A DNA stretch of 64,000 nt from contig NC_133536.1 of assembly GCF_048544455.1 (NCBI RefSeq), positions 195,737,325-195,801,324 of the forward strand, read 5' to 3'. The notes beneath the pieces are model-generated. The model saw nothing but the letters and a program-made list of their open reading frames with translations. It had not been told where the DNA came from and made no database searches. A program made the position numbers and the translations under genes. Positions 32,881 to 43,163 of the stretch are shown here, piece by piece (positions within the stretch are counted from its first letter, which is position 1; each line of letters begins with the position of its first letter). This DNA is from Silene latifolia (Eukaryota > Streptophyta > Magnoliopsida > Caryophyllales > Caryophyllaceae).

Positions 32881-33127
32881 CTCGATCGAGTGGAGGATAC
32901 TCGATCGAGTGCCCCTCGTACTCGGTCGAGTGCCCCTCGTACTCGATCGAGTACCCCGACTTCAGACCCAAAACAGACCTTCTGATCTCTCACCTACTCG
33001 ATCGAGCTGACAAGCCACTCGATCGAGTGCCCGCTACTCAATCGAGTGCCCCTATGTACTCGATCGAGTCAGACCCACTCGGTCGAGTACCTCACCCACT
33101 CGATCGAGTGCCCCCCACTCGATCGAG
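32881..33127 (-). repeat. Leader palindrome array of the Tekay-like element
   Basis: Eleven CTCGATCGAG-type units. They start at 32881, 32900, 32921 (GGTC core), 32942, then after a 55-bp step 32997, 33018, 33037 (AATC core), 33059, 33078 (GGTC core), 33099 and 33118. Spacings alternate 19, 21 or 22 bp. In element orientation the last unit ends a few bases before the gag ATG at 32877. Confidence 0.92.
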
Positions 33128-33623
33128 TCATACAGACTCGTAAATACTACCCGCATATTATCTCACATACCCCAACGTACTATGCATTCATTATTATCTC
33201 AACATTATAACTACAACTACGCATGGAAATCTACGTAATTCCTCATATAATCAACAAAATAATCTACTTCATGCTATCAAATGCCACATTATACACAACC
33301 ATCATGCTTCTTTACTCAAATCAACATATAAACATATCTTCTCGTCCTTTAATCATACTTTCAATTCTCCACTTCCAACATTCAACAATTCACAACATAT
33401 ATCATTACGTACTCATACAAACTAAAAGACAGCACATATGACTATGACATATACCCCCCGTGTGACCGGTTCAAAATTGTAGGGCGAGTTCGCGACTTTA
33501 GGACGTCTCCCAAGCCTTTGCATTAGCTCCTACAACCTTTACCCCGGGTTCATTTTAATTGACTCCCTATGTTCATTAGATTCACTAGTTACAGGTTTCA
33601 GGATCGTCGCTCTGATACCACTT
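33128..33623 (-). other. Tekay leader with primer-binding site
   Basis: Non-coding AT-rich leader. GCTCTGATACCA at 33609-33620 is the minus-strand PBS TGGTATCAGAGC, three bases from the LTR. Confidence 0.8.
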
Positions 33624-34998
33624 TGTGACACCCCTATACTCGAAGTGCCTTACCAGGACCACTCAGGTATAAAGCTGTCACCATCTCGGTTTCCTGAGGC
33701 AATGATAATCAAAAGATAATAAAGAAACAACGTTTAAATAGTATAAAGTTTAAGTGAGTAAATACAATCCAAAACCAACTGCCAAAAATATGGTTTACAT
33801 GATCTCAAAACAACCGTCTAAGAACTATCAAAACTACAGCGGAAGACTCTATCATTTGGTGGCGACACATCCCAGCTATCCCATGTATCTCGACTCATAT
33901 CTGCTCAAGTACTGCTCACCATCCCCGAATGGATCACCACAGTTTTTAAAACAATTAAACGGGGTCAGTACTAATCACACAATTTAAATAACTCAACAAA
34001 CAACACACAACACAGCCCAATCGTCACAGATACACCCCGAACTCCATCACCAACTCCACAATACTGACTACACACTAAAGTGTGTAGCCCTACCAGAGCA
34101 CCCATCGCAACAGGTTACTCCTTGTCGCCAGTGGGGGACCGCAGCCGTTCTCACCTAAGCCTCGCTCATCTCCGTCGAGCGATAAACCCAAATCCGTTAA
34201 TGTGCACATCCCTTCTGTGGCGGGTTCCATAGAAGGCGAATCATGGGCGTGAAGCCACTCCCGCAAGTGACTCCACTCAGCCAGGGACGCACCCCGAAGA
34301 ACACAGACAGATACAATCAATCAAAACTACTAATCAGCAATCAAACCCAACAACTGTCACAATACTCGTACGATAAAACTCAACAATCACAAAGCACAAC
34401 CAACACATCATGGGACTAATACTGAGTAGGAAAACCCTACCTGGAATGCAATACAATCAAACGATCTCAACAGCTTTTATCAGAAAGCCTTCTCTACGAA
34501 TCCTCCTCCTAACATATGATCACATAATTACTAACAATCATAAAAATAACAAAAACCCCCAATCCCACAAATTAGGGTTTAAACAAACTTAATAAAATAC
34601 TATAAAATCGGTACGTAGATCTTACCCTCGACGCAAGGATCACAAGAATGTAAAGGATGATGAATTCCGACCTCTCAAGCTCCGGGATTTGTCAATAATG
34701 CGAAAGATGCGAAGAACGTAGTTTGAAATCTCTTTTGAAGTGATTAGGTTTAATAAAAGTGTTTAATGATGATGACGGAAAGTTATATATATCTATTCGC
34801 ATTATTAACAAAACCCGACAAAACACTACCCGTAAACCGAGCCACTCGATCGAGTGTCCAACATACTCGATCGAGTTCCCCCTACTCGATCGAGTACCCT
34901 ACAGACAGAAACTGTTTTAAAAACCAAAACACCCTTACTCGACAGAGTAAGGCCCACTCGATAGAGTACTCAAAGACTCATAAAACCGTAGTATTACA
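33624..34998 (-). repeat. 5' LTR of the Tekay-like element
   Basis: 1375 bp. It has three CTCGATCGAG units (34845, 34866, 34885) against four in the 3' LTR, and a four-base TATA extension near 34786. These two changes account exactly for the 18-bp length difference. The outer end GTATTACA meets TSD TTTAC. Confidence 0.9.
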
Positions 34999-35106
34999 TT
35001 TACTACCTTTCTTATCTTGATTATTCAGTGAACTGACCTCGTTTATGTTTTCAAAAACTGTGGTGATCCATTCGGGGATGGTGAGCAGATATTGACAGGC
35101 GATGAT
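34999..35106 (+). repeat. 3' LTR of the outermost LARD, middle piece
   Basis: This is the short LTR fragment between the Tekay element and the solo LTR. It matches 655-760 of the 5' LTR. The first five bases are the Tekay TSD copy and the last five (ATGAT) the solo-LTR TSD. Confidence 0.88.
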
Positions 35107-35686
35107 TGTAATACTACGATTTTCTAGGCCGGCGGATACTCTTTCGAGTGGTACTTACTTTGTCGAGTAAGTATGTTTTTATACGAAAAAGTAGTCTGCC
35201 TGATGGGTACTCGATCGAGTACGTGTGGCACTCGATCTAGTAAGTGTGTTTTACGGGTTTGTTTTGACGGGTTTTGCTAATAACGCGAGATTAATATAAA
35301 AGGTTTCCGTCATTTTCTTTAATCACTTTTTCACCTTTTTAAACCTTTCAAAAGAAAAAGAAGTTACGTAGTTCTCTCTCGTCGCGTTGTTGGCAAATCC
35401 TAAGGGCTAGAGTCGTCGGATTGTTGAGTTCTTATCGCCTGTGAGACCGTCGCATTGTGGGTAAGCTCCTAGTATGATTTTTATATCGTTTCATTGATTT
35501 TAGTTGAAATCCTAATTGGGTAATTTGGGGGTTTTGGGGAGTATGGTTGATGTTAGATTGTGATTGTATGATTGTGTGTTTATAGGAGATGATTTCGTTG
35601 AAGAACAATTGTGATTAGCTGATTGTGACGATCTTGGTGATTGCTTTCCAGGTAGGGTTTCCCTACTCAGTATTGGCTATATAATG

Positions 35687-36423
35687 TAGAGTTGACATAA
35701 AGGGCCGCGCGCCGGTGGGCGGCACGGCCAGGCATGGGTTACGGCACGGCACGGCCTGGCGCGGCGAGAAAATCGAGGAAGCATGGGCAAGACACGACTG
35801 GGCTTGAGACGGGCTCCGACGCGATTTTCTTCAGAAATCCGTGCCTAGGCACGGCACGGCCCAGGCACGGTGGAGCCCGACACGCACCAGGCACGACGGG
35901 CTTGGCACGGGCCGGCACGAAGAATGGCACGTTGGTCATTATTTATTAAACAAAAAGTACATTAATATCTAATAAAATATATATTTAAACCATTAATTAT
36001 CATTTATTAAACAAAAAGTATATTAATATTTAATAAAATATAAATTTAAACCATTAATTATCATTTATTAAACAAAAATTATATTAATATTTAATAAAAT
36101 ATATATTTAAACCATTAATCATCATTTATAAAACAAAAATTACTAAAAATATATCAATTATATAACGTTTTTTTTTTAAATAAGAAAATATTAAAGCACA
36201 TGGGCCGGCCCACGGACAAGGCACGAAAAGCCCATGGGCCAGGCACGGCCCGGGCACGAAAATGGCCGTGCCTTGAGCAGGCTGCGGCGTAGGTTTGAAT
36301 CAGTGGGCCTGGCACGGCACGGCCCGAGGAGCCCAATATTCGTGCCTGGGCCGGGCCAATTTTGGGGGAAGGCACAACGGGCCGGTACGCGGGTCGGCCC
36401 AGCACGGCCCATTGCCTACTCTA
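35687..36423. mobile_element. GC-ended, AT-cored non-autonomous DNA element (hAT-like)
   Basis: The terminal inverted repeats begin TAGAGTTG and end CTACTCTA, leading into GGGCCG-rich arms of about 230 bp. The arms are packed with GGCACGGC, GGCCCGG and related motifs. The core is AT-rich and contains a 61-bp tandem repeat. I found no clear 8-bp target duplication, so the hAT assignment is tentative. It carries no transposase. Confidence 0.6.
35941..36150. repeat. 61-bp tandem repeat, about 3.5 copies
   Basis: ATTTATTA recurs at 35941, 36002 and 36063, and ATTTATAA at 36124, each 61 bp apart. Units share AAACAAAAA, TTAATAT and TTTAAACCATTAAT. It forms the core of the GC-ended element. Confidence 0.9.
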
Positions 36424-37138
36424 AAATGTGTGGTGTTTTTTATTGGAATTTGTTGGTTAATTATATCGTTGGTTTGATCTCGATGATTGTTGATTGATTG
36501 ATAGCTGTCTGCGATCTTCGGGGTGCGTCCCTGGCTGAGTGGAGTCACTTGGGGGAGTGGCTTCACGCCCTTGATTCGCCCCTTGTGGTTCCCGTCACAA
36601 GGGGGATGTGCACATTAATGAACTTGGGTTTATCGCTCGATGGCGATGAGCGGGGATTTGGTGGGTACGGCTGCGGTCCCCCACTGGCGGCGTGGAGTAC
36701 TTGTTACGATGGGTACTCTGGCAGGGCTACACACTTTAGTGTGTAGTCAGTTATGTGGAGATTGGAGATGGAGACTGGAGATTTGCTTGAGCTGTTTGTG
36801 TTTCTGTTTCGTTGTGGCTGTTGTTCTTTTTATGTAATCAGTACTGACCCCGTTAATTGTTCTAAAAACTTTGGTGATCCGTTTGGGGGATGGTGAGCAG
36901 TTATTGAGTAGGTATGATGGTGTATTCGAGGGATAGCTGGGATGGAGTCACCACCGGTCTTAAAGTCTTCCGCTGTGTTTATTTAGTTGTTTGTGTACTT
37001 TGGTTTTTGGAGAACAATTGTTTTTCCTTTTGACAGTTTTTGGAACCTTGTTGTATCATCTAAACTTTATTACTATTTAAGTATGTTTCTTTATTGTTAT
37101 TTGATTATCATTGCCTTGGGTAACCGAGATGGTGATAT

Positions 37139-38533
37139 TGTAATACTCCGTATTTATAAGTCTTGGGGTACTCTATCGAGTAGGCCTTACTCTGTCGAGT
37201 AAGGGTAAGTTGCGAAATAAAATAGTTTCTGACCTGTTGGTTACTCGATCGAGTAGCTGGGGCACTCGATCGAGTAGGGGGTACTCGATCGAGTATCCTT
37301 GGGTACTCGATCGAGTAGCCGGTTTTACGGGAAGTTTTCTCGGGTTTTGTTAATTATGCGATTAAGGTATTTAAGCATCGTCGTCATTGTTCTAAATCAC
37401 TTTTACAAAACCTAAATTCCTGTTTAAGAGAGAAAGCAAGCAAGTTCATCTTCTTAATCGCATTCTTAGCAATTCCCGGAGTTCAGACGGTCAGTTCTTG
37501 TCGTTGATTATACCATTGAGTTCCTTGCATCGAGGGTAAGATCTATGTACCCTTTTTATTGTCTTTCCTTTGATTTGGTTAAACCCTAATTTTGGGATTG
37601 GGGGTTTTTATGATTTGTTAAGGTTAGATTGTGATTATGTGATTATGTGATAGGAGAAGGATTTGTAAAGGAGAGGTTTTGAGACAATTTGCTAGATCGT
37701 CGATGATTGTGTTGCTTTCCGGTAGGATTTTCTACTCGCATTAGTCCCATAATGGGATGATTGTTGATGTGTTGAGATTGATTGTTTGATATAGTAATTG
37801 TATTGTGACTACCGTGATTGTGATTGTACACTGTTGATAGATTCAGACGGTTGTTGATATTGTGATTGTGATTGGTTGCCTATGGTTCTCGAGATGCGTT
37901 CTCGGCTGAGTGGAGTCACTTGCGGGAGTGGCTTCACGCCCTAGTTTCGCCCTTTGTGGAACCCGCCACGGAAGGGGATGTGCACATTAATGGACAGGGT
38001 TATCGCTCACTATGTGGAGCGGGGATTTGGTGGTACGGCCATGGTCCCCCATCGCGGGGCTGGTCCGGTCCAAAGGGGACGTCGGTGATTGAGATTGTTG
38101 GGATTGGTGTGGTTGTGTGTGTGTGTGTGATTAAAGTCATCTGCTTTTATTGGATTGTTGATATATATGTAAATTGTGTGATTAATCGACCCCGTTTAAA
38201 TGTTTTAGAAACTATGGTGATCCATTCGGGGTGGTGAGCGATTGCTTAGCGGTATATCTTGGATACGCGTGGGATCTAGTCGGGATGGAGTCATCACATA
38301 TCGAGTCTTTAGTCTTCCGCTCGTGTTTATCGTAATGTTCCTTTCGGTTGGTTTATAGTTTGAGAACAGTTGTATTTTGCTTACAGTTGGTTTTGTAATG
38401 TAATCACTTAAACTTATTTAATAAAGTATGTTTCTTCATTGTCTTATGATTATCATGCCTCGGGTAACCGAGATGGTGGCATCCTTATACCTGAGGGGTC
38501 CTGGTAAGGCACTTGGAGTATGGGGGTGTTACA
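37139..38533 (+). repeat. 5' LTR of the young LARD
   Basis: 1395 bp. U3 holds CTCTATCGAG (37171), CTCTGTCGAG (37190) and then CTCGATCGAG at 37244, 37265, 37284 and 37306. A TATTTAA box lies at 37368-37374. A short GT run is at about 38103-38125. Confidence 0.92.
37171..37315 (+). repeat. U3 palindrome array, GATC-core version
   Basis: Six units, four of them perfect ACTCGATCGAGT palindromes, spaced 21, 19 and 22 bp. The last ends 52 bp before the TATA-like box. The 3' LTR repeats this at 43196, 43215, 43269, 43290, 43310 and 43332. Confidence 0.93.
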
Positions 38534-41500
38534 AATGGTATCAGAGCGACGATCCTGAAACCTGTAACCAATGAACCTAATGAATCTAGGGAGTCAAATT
38601 AAAATGAACCCGGGGTAAAAGTTGTAGGAGCTAATGCAAAGGCTTGGGAGACGTCCTAAAGTCGCGAACTTGCCCTACAATTTTGAACCGGTCACCATGG
38701 GATATGAGTCGGGATCGCTATGTGTTTATCTTGTGAATTGTGTAACAATATGGTGATGTGTGGCATGTATAAGGGTGATTTTGTATGCTGTTGGTTGAAA
38801 GCATGTTGGATGATACTTGGTTTACCATGTTGATTGGAATAGTTGGAAAAGTATGTGAGAATGACGAATGATGTGGTGGAAAAAGGAAATAGTTTTTATG
38901 TGATGAATAATGATGTGTAGGATGAATGATTTATAATGAGGCAATCCTAATAACATGTGGTTAGGGGGTGTGATAAGATTTGTTTTCATAGTTTTGTTTG
39001 CGTAAAGCTATATATTAAGTTCGTATAATTGTCTACTATCGTATCATATGCGCTTGTTAGATGAAGTATGTGATTGAACTAGATGAATTGATTGGAAAAG
39101 ATGAAGTGGCAATTTCGTAAGAATATGAATTTCTTGATTATGGAAGTGTTTATGTGATGAAGTGGATTTGTAACGTTGTTGTATTAGCAACATGGAAATA
39201 GGATTTGTAGTGTATGGGTGTGGTTTGGGTCATGAAAAGTTATGAAAATTAAAAACATGCGGGTAATACATGATTGAAAGTTGAATGTTATATGAGCATG
39301 ATAGATGGTGATGTTTGGCTTTTGGTAAGTAGTAACATGAAGAATAGAGGTTCAATGATATGTGTTTTGTATAACAAATTGGATGAAAAGCATGATGGTT
39401 GTTTATAACGTGGCACTTGATAACACGAAGTAGATTATTATGTTGATTGTATGAGGAGTCGCGCAGATTTGAATGCATAGTTGTAATCATAATGTTGAAA
39501 TAATAAAGAATGCATAGTACGTTGGGGGTATGTGAGATAACATGCGGGTAGTATTCACGAGTCTGCATGGTTCCATCGAGTGGGTATTTGTCGTTATTTT
39601 GACCAGAATCGTGTTTTTGGGCACTCGATCGAGTACCTCGGGCACTCGATCGAGTATGATAATCACTCGACCGAGTAGCCTGCTACTCGGTCGAGTAAGT
39701 CAGAGATCAGAAGGTCTGTTTGGGTTCTGGAGTCGAGGCACTCGATCGAGCATGTTGGGCACTCGATCGAGTAGCCTCAACTCGATCGAGTAGGTTCTGG
39801 TACTCGATCGAGTGGGGTCTGTGCAGGTCATATGCGTGTTTCGGGTCATATGTTTATCTTTTGACATTCGTTGCATATTACGTTTAATCCAAAGGTGTTG
39901 TATTACTTCTTTATGCATTGTTTTACGTATGTGTTGGTCCTGAAGCGTAAGTTACCCAATCTTATGATGTAAAGAGTGGCACTTATGATGAATATGAGTT
40001 CGGTGGGGAGGACATGAGTTATATGTGATTATGATAGATGGTGGAAAAAGGAAAAGGAAGATTGGTATAGTTTATTGAGGCATAGAGCACGTTTTGCGAG
40101 ACGGGATGAGTGATATGATTGTGTGTTGAGTAATGTAAAAGTAAGAGAATATGGGCAAGGGATGATGTGAGTATAATGAACGTGAGAATAAAAAGATTGA
40201 AAGTAAGGATGCGGATAGTGGCAGCTTGAGATGTGTAAAGAATTATGGAGGGAGATGGTTAGAAATAGAGTTGAGTAAGGATATATGTAGTGAAAGTGCG
40301 TTTTAAAGGGATTGAGAAGAGTAGTATATAGTGAACTTTGTGGAGACATGTCGCGAGATGGATTTGGGAGATTTGGTTTACTAAGAGATGAAACTACTAT
40401 GTGATTTCCTTGGGCAATTAATGGTACAAAAGGAATTCTGATTTCTAGAGAGGTACAAAGGAGATGCAATTGTTAGAACAGTGAACGTTGATTTTATGGA
40501 TAAACTAGAGGCAAGGGTGATTAATGGCATAATAAGATAATATTTATGGTAAGAAAGAGTGAGATGATATCGATATGAAATAATGGGATTTGAGTTTTGG
40601 AGCAATGAAAAGATAATCGGAGCACTAAAGAGTTAGATAGAAGTAATAAGGAGCTGAGCTATTAATGGTATTTTTGAGTATAACGAGAAAAGAAGGATAA
40701 AAGTAAGTTGAGAAAAAGTTTACCGGAGTTATGTGACATAAAGTAAGGAATCGTTGAGATGTATAATACTATCAAGGGTAAGTAAGTTAATAGTTATACA
40801 GAAGTTTCAGGACAACATGATTAATCATGAGTTTCGAGGAATTAAGGGAGTATGAAGTTGGTGGAGTATTTGCACGATACGAGATTTTTGGCGGAGAGTT
40901 AGATGATGATACAATTAAGGATAGTATTGGGAAGAATGTTGAGGTAATTTTGTTGATGGATTCGATGCTTGTTATTTGGGATGTCAACCAAAGATAAGAA
41001 AGAAATCGTGATGTTTAGAGATGAGTGTAAGAGGTTTGATGTTCGGACAGTGGTAGTGTTATCGTTTGTGACTAGTGGTTAAGGGTGATGGTATATTAGA
41101 AAGGTAGCAATTCTAAAGAGGTTGATTTTGTAGAGACCAGATGGATATGTTTGGTTGTGAGAGGGTATAAGATGTGGTTAGATGAGGCGGATGCCAATAG
41201 TTGAATAGTAATGATATGGTTATACTTGGCGGAAGTGATGGTTGTGCGAATGGGGGAAAGGTTATGAGGGGCATATGAGTTAAGCTCGGGCGGCAGGTAA
41301 CCTATGTTGAGTGGTAACTTACGTGATCAGGATTGACTAGTTGGTTGTGATTACGGGTCTATGATATGTGTAAATGTTTGTGTGAGGTTCTGACCTCACA
41401 AGAAGTGGTATGGTGTGATAATTATAAAGTTGTTTTATGAATGTTCTGTAATATATATGTTGGACACGGTAATTTAATTGAATAATATCCAAAAAGGTAA

Positions 41501-43163
41501 TAACTTGATTAATTTGACATGACTAGTTATAATTTTTTTTTTGTGTATTAATAACACATGTGTATTCCGTGAAATGGTAGAGATGATGTTCATGAGATGC
41601 TTATCTGTTTATCCATATAATATGTTGCGTGGTAATTTAATAAAGTGGATTTGAGTAAGTTTTTCTTGTCTGAGAAGTTATGCTCAGTCAGTGTTTATGG
41701 GAATCGTATGCAGTTGTGATGTCTATCGGTGTGGTTGTGGTGCCTCGGGTGGTGATCCGGGCACGGTACATAATGTTGTGATGCGGGTATTTTCGCACTA
41801 CGGTGTGGCTGTTGGTGGCGGTGTTGTGATGCCGTCACCGGTTGTGGTGGAGTAGGCGGGATGATTATGATTCGAGTTTCGAAGGTGCATACCAGTTATT
41901 CATAGTTTGTTGTTTTGTTTGATGTTGCTCCCTGCGAGTTTCGATTTCAGACAGATAGACAGTTGTCTTGTTTATTGATGTTTTCTTTACCAGGTTAAGT
42001 TGGGAATGAGGGTATAGTATGATATGAAATAGAGTCGTATATGTTTTCGTTGTTGTCATGGGTTAGTGATGTTCTATTGATGGGACACGGTTGTGAGAGG
42101 TTGGTACAGTAATTTTGATCTTGTTCTAGATAAGGCTTTAGTAGACATGGTAATGACAAGTGATCCGTAGAACATCTGTGGTAATGATCTGAAAGCTGCA
42201 GGTGATTCATAATCTTTTGTTGGGACAGTGAGTGTAGGGTGTTGGGGGAATTAGTGTCATATTAGGTTATGTATGAGTTTTGCGGTAATGAAGGAAAGAA
42301 CTTAAGGATCTGGAATGAGTGCACGTAACAAGTGTGGATCGCGAGTTATGCTTTTGATGATGGGAGTTTCATATAGTTTATATAGAGGGGTATGTCATGT
42401 TGCGGTAATGTGGAAAAGTTGAAGTTTTGGGTTAAGATAAAGATTTTGAGGTATAGGTTAGGTGGTGTGACGAGTGAATTGAAGTATGAGAATTGTTTAA
42501 GTAAGAGAGCCTTGGATACATGCATGGCGAGTGTTTAGAGTATAGGTGGTTATCTATGACATGTGATGATGATGAGAATAACGAGAAGATATATCTAGGA
42601 TTTAGTATTAGTGAGTTACGAGGACGTAACATTTATCTTAAGAGGAGTAGGATGCGATAAAAGAGATTTTGATGGTTGTACATATGGTAGTATATTTGGA
42701 AGTAGAGTGTTGGGGTAGCATAAGATATGGATTTGTATATGTTGTGGTTGATAGTGTTAAAAGGTCATGGACGTGCTTGTAGTAGTTCAATGTTAGGAAT
42801 GCGAGAATACTTCGACAGTGTTGACAGTTGGATGATGAGGTTATGAGTGTGAGTAAACTTCGAGGACGAAGTTCCTTTTAAGGGTGGTAGAATGTAACAT
42901 TCCGTTTGATGTTTATGTAGTTGGTTATGTATGGAGTTAGTGTCGGGAGAGTTTATGATTTAGTTGATACGACATCGTGAGCGAGGTGTGGAGGTAGGAA
43001 TAGTTGGTAGAGTTGGTGTTAAGAGTTCATGGTTTCATGTTTTGTAAGTTGGGGTTTTGTTTTGAGTTCTTAATAGCTTTGTTGCGTCTTGACCGAGTTA
43101 GTATGTTTGTTTTTATGTATGGGTTGAACTTCGGGGACGAAGTTCTTTTTAAGGAGGGAAGAC
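38534..43163 (+). other. Interior of the young LARD (non-coding)
   Basis: The PBS TGGTATCAGAGCGAC is at 38536-38550. There are no long frames of protein character; the longest open stretches (for example 40029-40469 on the minus strand) are low-complexity. A ghost end lies at 42855-42900 (hairpin AACTTCGAGGACGAAGTT, purine run, TGTAACATTCCG). The true hairpin GAACTTCGGGGACGAAGTTC is at 43126-43145 and the polypurine tract AAGGAGGGAAGAC at 43151-43163. Confidence 0.85.
39624..39812 (+). repeat. Leader palindrome array of the young LARD
   Basis: Units start at 39624, 39645, 39666 (GACC core), 39686 (GGTC core), then after a 55-bp step 39741, 39762, 39781 and 39803. The 55-bp step contains AGATCAGAAGGTCTGTTT, also present in the 55-bp step of the Tekay array. 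Confidence 0.92.

Larger units (their letters stand above)
16902..34998 (-). mobile_element. Tekay/Del-like chromovirus (Ty3-Gypsy) with nested Copia element and Copia solo LTR
   Basis: Minus-strand element with LTRs 33624-34998 (5') and 16902-18294 (3'), TSD TTTAC (16897-16901 and 34999-35003). It is about 8.3 kb without the two Copia insertions. Gag, protease, RT, RNase H, integrase and a C-terminal chromodomain-like tail are recognisable, but at least five nonsense changes and two frameshifts make it inactive. The Pro-Glu-Trp-Lys-Trp-Glu-Ser-Ile motif in integrase and the chromodomain point to the Tekay/Del group. Confidence 0.9.

Noticed and set aside
32881-33127. CRISPR-like array
   Set aside because: Regular spacing of a short palindrome superficially recalls a CRISPR, but repeats are only 10-12 bp, spacers are 7-12 bp and mostly similar, and it lies in a plant retrotransposon leader.
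35941-36150. Centromeric or subtelomeric satellite
   Set aside because: Only about 3.5 copies of the 61-bp unit, confined to the inside of one small element.
35734-36412. Short frames in the GC-rich arms
   Set aside because: Arg/Gly/Ala-rich frames arise in all reading frames from GGCACGG repeats; no coding signal.
40029-40469. 146-codon minus-strand frame inside the young LARD
   Set aside because: His/Ser/Tyr/Leu-rich low-complexity translation of GT-rich DNA; the aligned region in the other LARD has no matching frame.
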